From Micavibrio_A sp964423095 (GTDB taxonomy: Bacteria; Pseudomonadota; Alphaproteobacteria; Micavibrionales; Micavibrionaceae): 64,000 nt of DNA. The stretch is from contig CAYRDI010000003.1 in the NCBI GenBank assembly GCA_964423095.1, forward strand, positions 18,155-82,154, given 5' to 3'. The notes below the pieces were generated by a model. It was not told the DNA's origin. It ran no database searches and saw only the letters and a program-made list of their open reading frames with translations. Position numbers and translations under genes: made by a program. This document shows positions 17,029 to 24,254 of this stretch, piece after piece; position 1 is the stretch's first letter; each line of letters opens with the position of its first letter.

Positions 17029-17055
17029 TTATAGCGATTTTGCCCCATAAGTCAA
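17029..17055 (-). promoter_or_regulatory. Candidate promoter of rpsD
   Basis: On the minus strand, TTGACT (17055-17050) and TATAAA (17034-17029) are 15 bases apart. This is a short spacer but the boxes are good. Transcription would start near 17022 and give a leader of about 108 bases before the rpsD start. Confidence 0.4.
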
Positions 17056-17070
17056 CAAAACAAGCCAAAA

Positions 17071-17091
17071 CCGGGCCCTTTTGAGGCCCGG
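17071..17091 (-). terminator. Terminator of the 57-residue small gene
   Basis: CCGGGCC and GGCCCGG form a seven-base-pair GC stem. On the minus strand it is followed by TTTTGGCTTGTTTTG, a broken T-tract. It lies 28 bases past the stop codon of the small gene at 17119. Confidence 0.6.
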
Positions 17092-17118
17092 CTCTGCTTT
17101 ACCCTAGGAACGGTATTC

Positions 17119-17292
17119 TTAATATTTCGCGACCGGATCGCTGGCGGCCATGGAATCTTTCAGGCCCTTGTCGATCTGGTCTTCGGTCAGCCCCTCGCGA
17201 ACACGCTTGTCTTGCCTATTCGCTTTCTTCTGGCGTGCCTTCAATCCACCTTCGGGTTGGCCATCATGGTTCGATTTTTTATGAAACATCAT
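17119..17292 (-). CDS. Small basic protein of 57 residues
   Basis: This reading frame is too short for usual length filters but looks real. The ATG at 17292 has a perfect AGGAGG five bases upstream, the frame ends in TAA at 17119, and a GC-rich terminator follows. The product is basic in the middle (ARQKKANRQDKRVREG) and ends in DSMAASDPVAKY. That end resembles the short SDPxA-type tail found in several small uncharacterised bacterial proteins; this similarity is by eye only. It lies 11 bases downstream of the EF-hand gene and may share its transcript. Function unknown. Confidence 0.65.
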   Translation of the reverse strand: MMFHKKSNHDGQPEGGLKARQKKANRQDKRVREGLTEDQIDKGLKDSMAASDPVAKY

Positions 17293-17303
17293 GTCCTCCT
17301 ATA

Positions 17304-17912
17304 TTACGGATTGATCTTTTCGGGTTTTGGAGCGAGTCCCTTCTGGTGATAGAAAGCCGCCCGGATTTCATCGATCGTGACCTGGTTGTCATTATCGATG
17401 TCCGCATCCTGAAACCCGACGCCCGTGAATTCATACAAGGTCAGGCCGTCTTTCCCGTCCGTATTCACGGTGGCATAGAGCGGAAGCTGTTGCAGGCGCA
17501 CCGTGTATTCTTCTTTCGTCAGATCCGGAATACCGTCCGCATTGATGTCCTGATAGGTACGTTTGCTGTATTCCATGGGTTCATACATGATCATGGCGTT
17601 CGTATAGAATTCATGATTGTCGATAACGCCGTTGTGGTCCGTATCCCACAATTCGATGACATCCGGCGTCAAATCATAACCGGAAACAATGCGTTTGATT
17701 TGCGGTTCATAATAATAAAACGTCACGACAGGCATCACCGCGGGATCGATAACGTCCCCGCCCTTTTTCACCACCGTCTGGCTTTGGTACGTCACGCTGC
17801 CATCGGGATGAACCGTGTTGACCTTGTTCGTAACGGTGGATGTTTGCGCCATCGCCGATGCGGACATCATCAACGCCACACCGAACGCGCCAAAAAACAG
17901 ATTCTTTTTCAT
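17304..17912 (-). CDS. Exported EF-hand calcium-binding protein
   Basis: The product of about 202 residues starts with a signal peptide (MKKNLFFGAFGVALMMSASA, cleavage near AMA). Three acidic loops have EF-hand spacing: DTDHNGVIDNHEF, DINADGIPDLTKEEY and DIDNDNQVTIDEI. A fourth, NTDGKDGLTLYEF, is weaker. Binding of calcium in the periplasm is a family-based inference. ATG 17912 was chosen because a purine-rich site precedes it and the signal peptide then begins directly; the frame is open to 17951. The start is 54 bases downstream of the GT39 gene's stop, so it may be co-transcribed with the glycosylation genes. Confidence 0.75.
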   Translation of the reverse strand: MKKNLFFGAFGVALMMSASAMAQTSTVTNKVNTVHPDGSVTYQSQTVVKKGGDVIDPAVMPVVTFYYYEPQIKRIVSGYDLTPDVIELWDTDHNGVIDNHEFYTNAMIMYEPMEYSKRTYQDINADGIPDLTKEEYTVRLQQLPLYATVNTDGKDGLTLYEFTGVGFQDADIDNDNQVTIDEIRAAFYHQKGLAPKPEKINP

Positions 17913-17965
17913 CTTCTTTTTCCTTCTTTGTTGTCTTATTTCAGACAGCAAACGGAAAAAACGGA

Positions 17966-19351
17966 TTATGGTTCCATATCGCGTTTATAAAGACCGATCT
18001 GTTCCCCGCGATACGGGAAAATCGCCAGCTGTTTCAGGCCCGTATAATCGATGTCCTTTTTGATACGGATCATGGCCACGCCATCTGGATGGGCGCGGAA
18101 CCAATCTTGCACGCCGGTTTTTTCCAGTTCATCCACCCCGTGTTCCATCCGGCCCAAAAAACTGATTTCGGCATGGTAGTTATAGGCAAAGGCTATCGGG
18201 CCACCCTTATAGGGCTGAATCGCATCGGCCATGGGCTGCATATCATAGGACGGAAAAACCGTTTTATAGGCCACCGCATGCGCAATGGCGAACACAGCGG
18301 TCATAACCAACGCCCCCCGGTGAAGCGCGCAACGCGAAACACCGCGTAATTGTTCGGCGATGAAGATCGTCACGGCGGGCATCAGGGGGACGAGATAATG
18401 GGCCTGTTTCCCGCTGATCAGACAAAAGGAAACGAAGGTCGGTACAAACCAGAAAAAGAGAAAGCGCAAACCCGTATTTTTGTGGTCCAGCATTTTCCAC
18501 CCCTTCCAGAAAGACGGAAAGAATGCCCATGGCAGAACCAGCAGCGGGGCCAGCATGAAGTAAAAATAGAACGGACGCGCGTGTGATGCGCTGAAATTCC
18601 CCGTCACACGTCCCGCCGTTTGATTCCATACCAGCCAGAAGGCGAATTTATTGTCCGATTGTGTTAGAACCGGAATAAGCCATGCCAGAACGGGAATGGC
18701 CGAAACCAGAAACGCGATCAGGAAACCACCATACCAACGGCCCTTGGAAATATTTCCGTCCTTCCACAATGGCCCAAAGAGCACGGGAAAAAGAACGTAT
18801 AAATATGCCACCGGCCCCTTCATCAATACGCCAAACCCCATGGCAAGGCCCATGGCGATCATCCAACGCATCCGCCCGTCTTTGGTAAAATTTAAAAGCG
18901 CGAGCAGGCCGAGCTGTGCAAAGACGCACATACTCATATCAAACAGCATCAGCGTGCTGTAGAAAAAGAACGGGACGCTGCCGAACATGATCCAGCGCGC
19001 ATGGCTTTCTTTTGCATCCGCAAAGAGCTTTTTATAGAGAATGCCGACCAGGTAGATATTGACAAAGGCCATGAGCAAGACGGGTAAAAGCGCAGCCCAG
19101 CGGCTAACGCCAAATACGCCCCACGAAAGATTGATCAGCCAAAACAACAGCGGCGGTTTGTGGCTGTATGGTTCAAAGTTTTTGGTGAGAGGATCGAACC
19201 ATCCCTTGTGTTGCCACATCTCCCAAGCCACAGAAAGATAGCGTGTTTCATCGATCGGCATTAAGGGGCGCAGGAAGACGGAAACGGCAAACAGGACAAT
19301 CCCCATAACGCCAAAGGATACGGCATCGGATGTCTTGCAACAGGGTGACAT
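17966..19351 (-). CDS. Membrane glycosyltransferase, GT39/ArnT-like
   Basis: The 461-residue protein has about ten hydrophobic helices. The N-terminal loop motif PIDETRYLSVAWEMW carries the Asp-Glu pair that is catalytic in ArnT and protein O-mannosyltransferases, and SHKPPLLFW follows. Such enzymes move a sugar from a polyprenyl phosphate carrier to lipid A or protein on the periplasmic side. The two genes directly upstream are a GT2 transferase that could charge the carrier and a LAB_N membrane protein, which fits a lipid-directed pathway. The sugar and the acceptor are unknown. Confidence 0.85.
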   Translation of the reverse strand: MSPCCKTSDAVSFGVMGIVLFAVSVFLRPLMPIDETRYLSVAWEMWQHKGWFDPLTKNFEPYSHKPPLLFWLINLSWGVFGVSRWAALLPVLLMAFVNIYLVGILYKKLFADAKESHARWIMFGSVPFFFYSTLMLFDMSMCVFAQLGLLALLNFTKDGRMRWMIAMGLAMGFGVLMKGPVAYLYVLFPVLFGPLWKDGNISKGRWYGGFLIAFLVSAIPVLAWLIPVLTQSDNKFAFWLVWNQTAGRVTGNFSASHARPFYFYFMLAPLLVLPWAFFPSFWKGWKMLDHKNTGLRFLFFWFVPTFVSFCLISGKQAHYLVPLMPAVTIFIAEQLRGVSRCALHRGALVMTAVFAIAHAVAYKTVFPSYDMQPMADAIQPYKGGPIAFAYNYHAEISFLGRMEHGVDELEKTGVQDWFRAHPDGVAMIRIKKDIDYTGLKQLAIFPYRGEQIGLYKRDMEP

Positions 19352-19354
19352 AGG

Positions 19355-19654
19355 CTATGCGGTCTCTTTCATAGGTTTCTTACGGTAGATCAGATAGAGG
19401 TTGCGGCTGTAAATAAACAACCCCGTTCCCTGTCCCAGCATAAACACCGGATCCTGACGATAGATCGAATAGATGAACAGGATAATCCCGCCGCCCAGAC
19501 TGAAAAACCAAAACGCACGGGGGATAACGCTTTCACCCCGCTTTTCGGAAGCGATCCACTGGATAAAAAAGCGCATGAAAAACAGGCACTGACCAAAGAG
19601 CCCGATAGCAATCCAGATATGTTCCTGATCGATAGGAAAGCCGAAAATTTTCAT
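19355..19654 (-). CDS. LAB_N-domain membrane protein (lipid A disaccharide synthase N-terminal domain)
   Basis: This protein of 99 residues has three hydrophobic helices and matches the LAB_N family: W-I-A-I-G at the start, MRFFIQWIASEKRGESVIP in the middle, and FWFFSLGGGIILFIYSIYRQDPVF. Such proteins are usually encoded between a GT2 and a GT39 gene, exactly as here, and are thought to help flip or hand over polyprenyl-linked sugar. ATG 19654 was chosen because it gives the family start MKIFGFP; the longer frame to 19696 overlaps the GT2 gene. Confidence 0.85.
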   Translation of the reverse strand: MKIFGFPIDQEHIWIAIGLFGQCLFFMRFFIQWIASEKRGESVIPRAFWFFSLGGGIILFIYSIYRQDPVFMLGQGTGLFIYSRNLYLIYRKKPMKETA

Positions 19655-19658
19655 CGTC

Positions 19659-20390
19659 TTATTTTTCTTCCGTAATAGTGACGGGCCCGCGCCCACGCAT
19701 CAACAGCCAGCGCACACCCAGAAGATCGGAAAGTCCCGCGATCAAGCGGTCGATCGTTCCGTATTTTGAGGTTCCGGTTGTCCGCGGACGGTGGGAAACA
19801 TTCACATGTTTGACCACGACACCATCGCGTTTCATCAGGGCGGGAATATAGCGGTGCATGTGGTTAAAGTAAGGCAGCATCAGGTAATCCTGACGGCGGA
19901 AGAGTTTGAGCGAACAGCCCGTATCACGGGTTCCATCCTGCAGGAAAGACGAGCGGATGTTGTTGGCGATGCGCGATGAAATGATCCGCACCATATTGTC
20001 CTGCCGTTTTTCCCGTTGGCCCGCCACCATCACCTTGCCACCCGGAACGATAGAAGAGGCTTCCTGAAACAGATTGTACAAAAGCCCGATGTCCGCAGGA
20101 TTGTTTTGTCCGTCACCATCCAGCGTCACAATCACATCGTTGGCAGCGGCACGAATTCCCGTCCACAACCCGGCGGACTGACCGCACGAATGGTCATGCC
20201 GCATGATTTTAAGCATCGGATGAACGGCCTTTGTCTTTTTAAGAATTTCGAGCGTTTTGTCCGTACTACCGTCATCGATATAGACGATCTCCGTCACCGG
20301 CACGCCGGACTTTGCGGCGGCGGCAATTTCTTCCACCAGGGGGACAATGTTGTCTTGTTCATTGCGAACGGGAACGACGACCGAAATCAT
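19659..20390 (-). CDS. Family 2 glycosyltransferase, polyprenyl-phosphate type
   Basis: The product has the GT-A core of DPM1/ArnC-like enzymes: SVVVPVRNEQDN at the start, YIDDGSTDKT, then LDGDGQNNP with the metal-binding DxD, and RDTGCSLKLFRR. It probably transfers a sugar from a nucleotide donor to undecaprenyl phosphate for use by the GT39 enzyme. There is no C-terminal membrane anchor of the ArnC type. ATG 20390 has AGGA nearby and is preferred to a TTG at 20402. The gene lies just downstream of the CAU tRNA. Confidence 0.85.
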   Translation of the reverse strand: MISVVVPVRNEQDNIVPLVEEIAAAAKSGVPVTEIVYIDDGSTDKTLEILKKTKAVHPMLKIMRHDHSCGQSAGLWTGIRAAANDVIVTLDGDGQNNPADIGLLYNLFQEASSIVPGGKVMVAGQREKRQDNMVRIISSRIANNIRSSFLQDGTRDTGCSLKLFRRQDYLMLPYFNHMHRYIPALMKRDGVVVKHVNVSHRPRTTGTSKYGTIDRLIAGLSDLLGVRWLLMRGRGPVTITEEK

Positions 20391-20433
20391 GACATCCTGC
20401 AAATTTCGTTTATGGTAACAATACAGACAGGTT

Positions 20434-20510
20434 TGGTGGGCCTGGAGGGACTCGAACCCCCGACCAATCCGTTATGAGCGGACCGCTCTAACCACCTGAG
20501 CTACGGGCCC
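20434..20510 (-). tRNA. tRNA with CAT anticodon, probably tRNA-Ile2
   Basis: On the minus strand GGGCCCG at the 5' end pairs with CAGGCCC at the 3' end, with one C-A mismatch at the sixth pair. Discriminator A and an encoded CCA follow. The anticodon stem GTCCG/CGGAT encloses CTCATAA, giving CAT. The variable loop and D-arm resemble the E. coli isoleucine tRNA whose C34 becomes lysidine. An elongator tRNA-Met cannot be fully excluded; an initiator is unlikely. Confidence 0.85.
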
Positions 20511-20647
20511 ATCCGCACCTTGGAAGTCTTTATGCCTCAAATACATAAACCCTGTCCAGCCCAGACTGTTGAACGCAGAACAAATCGCTGGCCTTCTGCG
20601 TCGAAGCCGCTATATTCCATAGCGTAAGAATTACCCGGAGCAAAATC

Positions 20648-21691
20648 ATGAAAAAATTAATGTTTATGGCTTTCACCCTTGGCGTTTCGGCCACCGCCCT
20701 TTCCGCACAGGCCGCGGACCTGATGGTTGCCGCCGCAATGCAGCGTTGTACGACGAATGAGGAATGCCAACTGGTGACCAATAGTTGCGCCGACAGTTGC
20801 GCGTTCGTTCCGGTCAACAAAACGAGCCTTGAACTTTTGGCCCAACAATATGCACAGCGTTGCGGCAAGGCGATGGATTCAAACCCACCCTGTAACATGA
20901 CCCCGCCGATCGCCGCCGCCTGTATCAACCAGCGTTGCACGATCGATTATGCATTTGCCAATAATTCCAGCGCGAAGGATTACCAAGCCGGTGCCTATCC
21001 TACCGCCGAAAAAGCCACGCCCGATCAGGTGAAAGGCGATTATTCGAAGGTCGATGACAAAAAAGGCGGCTTTTCCGCCTATAACCTTCCGCAGAATGAA
21101 ATCAAGGAAAAGACGCTGGGGAACATCACCACAAAAGTATATGTTCCACCGTCCGCCCCCGTGAGCGGCGATCAATATGTTCCGGTCAACGGCGCGCCAC
21201 AGCCACAACCGGCTCCGGCTCCTGCACCCGCCGCGCCAGCCCCTATGGCCGCCCCTGTCATGGAAACACCACCGACCCCCGCTCCGGCACCCGCCGTAAT
21301 GCCGGAACCAGCCATGGTACCGCCGCCTGCTGCAATGCCTGCGCCCGCCGCGCCGATGTCCGGCAACGGTTATGTGTCGCCGCCGCCGATGACGCCCTCC
21401 ATGCCGAACCAGCAAATGCCGGCTGCACCAGTTGCACCGCCGGTAGTCGCCCCGGTACCCGCGGCCCCTGTGCCTGTCGCACCGTCCGATCTGCAACCCA
21501 CGCCGACCTTCGTTCCACCCGCCGGTGATGACGTGCCCGCCGTTCTGGAACATGAAGGCACCGTTCAACCGGACGGAACGATTGAAACACCACCCGCGCC
21601 GCCGTCGGGCAAGTTTGATATTCTGGGGGAGCAGACAAAACCCGCATCGAAATCCTTTAACGGATCATCGAAACTGCCATCCTACAATTAA
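20648..21691 (+). CDS. Exported cysteine-rich protein with long Pro/Ala-rich tail
   Basis: The 347-residue product has a signal peptide (residues 1-22, SAQAA). Residues 30-100 hold eight cysteines in the order C-x5-C, C-x3-C, then four more, ending in INQRC. This pattern looks like a small disulfide-linked domain. From about residue 175 to 300 the sequence is mostly Pro, Ala and Val, a flexible linker that could span the periplasm or wall. There is no LPXTG, OmpA or peptidase motif. A CGCTAT-ATTCC-ATAGCG inverted repeat (20608-20624) lies in the promoter region. The function is unknown; the protein probably sits in the periplasm or outer envelope. Confidence 0.7.
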   Translation: MKKLMFMAFTLGVSATALSAQAADLMVAAAMQRCTTNEECQLVTNSCADSCAFVPVNKTSLELLAQQYAQRCGKAMDSNPPCNMTPPIAAACINQRCTIDYAFANNSSAKDYQAGAYPTAEKATPDQVKGDYSKVDDKKGGFSAYNLPQNEIKEKTLGNITTKVYVPPSAPVSGDQYVPVNGAPQPQPAPAPAPAAPAPMAAPVMETPPTPAPAPAVMPEPAMVPPPAAMPAPAAPMSGNGYVSPPPMTPSMPNQQMPAAPVAPPVVAPVPAAPVPVAPSDLQPTPTFVPPAGDDVPAVLEHEGTVQPDGTIETPPAPPSGKFDILGEQTKPASKSFNGSSKLPSYN

Positions 21692-21714
21692 CGGTATAGA
21701 CCAAAAGAAAAAAG

Positions 21715-21740
21715 AAACCCCGCACGATGCGGGGTTTTTT
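21715..21740. terminator. Terminator between converging genes
   Basis: AACCCCGCA and TGCGGGGTT pair around CGA and are followed by TTTTTT on the plus strand, with AAA-rich flanks on the other side. It ends the cysteine-rich gene and can also stop the rpoD operon from the other direction. Confidence 0.85.
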
Positions 21741-21762
21741 ATGATGTTATGCTTTTCTTTCA

Positions 21763-22143
21763 TCAACCGTCATTGGCAGGCGAGGAAAAAGCCCGCAGGT
21801 GCGCGCCTTGAAACACGATCCCGCCGCTCACCGGGTTGACCATGATGTATTGGTCCGCATCCATGATTTCCGAAAACAGATCGCCTTCGAATTCATAGAG
21901 CACATATCCATCCGGCACATCCGCTTCGGCCACGAAAGCGTTGACCTCTTCGGCGTCGCTGAAGATCGGGATATATTCAATGGAATGGTCATCTTCCAGA
22001 AGATAGTTCAGAAAATTGAGCGTTAGCCCCTCCGCATCTTCTGGCCGGGCGAAGACGAGCAGCTTTTGCGTTGAAATCGCCTTGACCAGTGCTTCAAACT
22101 GTTCTTCGTCGCCTTCCAGAATGCTTTCTATGATCTCACGCAT
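21763..22143 (-). CDS. SseB-like protein
   Basis: The 126-residue protein resembles the N-terminal domain of the SseB family: an acidic helix (ESILEGDEEQFEALVKAI), a strand with KLLVFARPED, IPIFSDAEEVNAF in the middle, and VMVNPxSGG-like IMVNPVSGGIVF near the end. The family's role is not established, though E. coli SseB is linked to sulfur-transfer effects. It starts two bases after the rpoD stop codon, so it belongs to the same transcript. There is no signal peptide. Confidence 0.75.
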   Translation of the reverse strand: MREIIESILEGDEEQFEALVKAISTQKLLVFARPEDAEGLTLNFLNYLLEDDHSIEYIPIFSDAEEVNAFVAEADVPDGYVLYEFEGDLFSEIMDADQYIMVNPVSGGIVFQGAHLRAFSSPANDG

Positions 22144-22145
22144 GC

Positions 22146-24158
22146 TTATGTATCAAGGAAGCTGCGGAGTTTACGGGAACGCGAGGGGTGTTTCAGCTTG
22201 CGCAGCGCCTTGGCTTCGATCTGACGAATCCGTTCGCGCGTGACGTTGAACTGTTGCCCCACTTCTTCGAGCGTGTGGTCGGTGTTCATCCCGATCCCAA
22301 AACGCATACGGAGCACGCGCTCTTCCCGCGGCGTCAGGGACGCCAATACGCGGGTGGTCGTTTCACGCAGGTTGGAATGGATCGCGGCTTCAACCGGAAG
22401 GATTGCATTTTTGTCTTCGATGAAATCACCCAGCGATGAATCTTCCTCATCCCCGATCGGCGTTTCGAGCGATACCGGCTCCTTGGCGATTTTGAGCACT
22501 TTACGCACCTTATCGAGCGGCATGTGCAGACGCGCCGCCAATTCTTCGGGCGTCGGTTCACGGCCGATTTCGTGCATCATCTGGCGGCTGGTCCGCACCA
22601 GCTTGTTGATCGTTTCGATCATGTGTACCGGGATACGGATGGTACGGGCCTGATCGGCAATCGAACGGGTGATCGCCTGACGAATCCACCATGTGGCATA
22701 GGTCGAAAATTTATATCCGCGGCGATATTCGAATTTATCGACCGCCTTCATCAAACCGATGTTGCCTTCCTGAATGAGGTCGAGGAACTGCAGGCCGCGG
22801 TTCGTGTATTTCTTGGCAATGGAGATCACGAGACGAAGGTTGGCCTCCACCATTTCCTTCTTCGCACGGGCGGCTTCGCGCTCACCCTTTTGCACCGTTC
22901 CGGCGATCCGGCGGAATTCGGAAATCGGCAACATGGCTTCATCGGAAATCACACCGATCTGGTCACGGATTTCCTTGACCTTGTCTTCGGATTTATCGGC
23001 GAATTTTTCCCAGCCTTTGCCGAGTTTTTTGACCTTGGCCAGCCATTTGGGGTCCAGTTCATGGCCGTAATAGTTTTCCAGAAACTCTTCGCGTTTGACC
23101 TTGGCATCCATCGCCATACGGAGCAGTTTTCCTTCGAGGGAAACCAACTCGCGGTTGACCTTGTGCAAGGCTTCTACCAGCTGTTCGATCCGCGCATTGT
23201 TCATGCGCACTTCGTTCATCAGCTCGACCATCTCGGCTTTTAGCTTGTCGTATTTTTTATCGAGCGCGGGATCAACCTTTTTGCCTTGCGTCAGAAACTC
23301 CAGACGCTCTTTTTGTGCCGCCTGCATTTTTTTATAGGTTTTTTTGATCTTGGCGAAACTCTCGAACACCTGCGGTTTCAGTTGCTCTTCCATTGCGGCC
23401 AGCGACGGGTTGTCGCCTTCTTCCACTTCGCCGCCTTCGCCCTCGGCCCCTTCGGCCGGCTCGTCATCCTCCAGATCGGCTCCCGGTGCCGGTGCCGCGC
23501 CACCTTCCGGTGTGCCATACGTTGCGTCAAGGTCGATGACCTCACGCAAAAGAATGTCACCCTTTTGCAGGGCTTCGTACCATGCCAGCAAGGATTCAAT
23601 GGCAAGCGGGCTTTCGCAAATCCCGCCGATCATCAATTCGCGTCCGGCCTCAATGCGCTTGGCGATCGCAATCTCGCCTTCACGCGAGAGCAATTCGACC
23701 GATCCCATTTCGCGCAGATACATACGCACAGGATCATCCGTACGGCCCGTATCATCGGCGGAAATGTTCCCGCCGGATTCGTATTCGCCTTTTTCGGATT
23801 CTTCTTCGGGTTCTTCGTCATCCCCGCCGCCATCGGACATTTGAATCCCCACATCGGACAATGTGGACATCGCATCTTCGATTTGTTCGGAGGTGAAATC
23901 TTCGGCCGGTAGTGCGGCGTTCAATTCATCATAGGTGATGTATCCGCGCTCTTTGCCCTTTGCGACCAGCTTTTTTACAATCTGCGCCAGCGATGCCTTG
24001 CTGCTGGATGTTGTCTGGGGTTCGTTCGCCTCGTCGGATTCCGAATCTTTTTTGGCCTCCGCCGCCTTGCTACCCTTTACGGGTTTTGCGGGTTTACCGA
24101 CCACCTTTTTCTTGGCCGGTGCCTTTTTTTCAACTGTCTTCTTTTTTGTCGTCGCCAT
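22146..24158 (-). CDS. rpoD: RNA polymerase primary sigma factor (sigma-70)
   Basis: The 670-residue protein begins with a Lys/Ala-rich extension, then the acidic region 1.1 and RTDDPVRMYLREMGSVELLSREGE (region 1.2). A long non-conserved region follows. The core is standard: EGNIGLMKAVDKFEYRRGYKFSTYATWW (region 2, partly quoted), RTIRIPVHMIETINK (region 3) and the region 4 helix-turn-helix ending in RERIRQIEAKALRKL. ATG 24158 was chosen over 24191 since MATTKKK is the usual type of start. It follows dnaG by about 96 bases in the conserved yqeY-dnaG-rpoD order. Confidence 0.97.
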   Translation of the reverse strand: MATTKKKTVEKKAPAKKKVVGKPAKPVKGSKAAEAKKDSESDEANEPQTTSSSKASLAQIVKKLVAKGKERGYITYDELNAALPAEDFTSEQIEDAMSTLSDVGIQMSDGGGDDEEPEEESEKGEYESGGNISADDTGRTDDPVRMYLREMGSVELLSREGEIAIAKRIEAGRELMIGGICESPLAIESLLAWYEALQKGDILLREVIDLDATYGTPEGGAAPAPGADLEDDEPAEGAEGEGGEVEEGDNPSLAAMEEQLKPQVFESFAKIKKTYKKMQAAQKERLEFLTQGKKVDPALDKKYDKLKAEMVELMNEVRMNNARIEQLVEALHKVNRELVSLEGKLLRMAMDAKVKREEFLENYYGHELDPKWLAKVKKLGKGWEKFADKSEDKVKEIRDQIGVISDEAMLPISEFRRIAGTVQKGEREAARAKKEMVEANLRLVISIAKKYTNRGLQFLDLIQEGNIGLMKAVDKFEYRRGYKFSTYATWWIRQAITRSIADQARTIRIPVHMIETINKLVRTSRQMMHEIGREPTPEELAARLHMPLDKVRKVLKIAKEPVSLETPIGDEEDSSLGDFIEDKNAILPVEAAIHSNLRETTTRVLASLTPREERVLRMRFGIGMNTDHTLEEVGQQFNVTRERIRQIEAKALRKLKHPSRSRKLRSFLDT

Positions 24159-24254
24159 GGTTCCCAATTTCGCGTTTTCGCCGATTCGCACGATTCGCCC
24201 ATTAGAGCGGAATTTGCCTTAAAATCAAAGCCCTTATGATTGTTCTTTACATCC

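Noticed and set aside
21175..21600. Pro/Ala-rich stretch as a sequence repeat or frameshift
   Set aside because: It is one continuous frame with a signal peptide and stop. The low complexity fits a linker and not an array of exact repeats.
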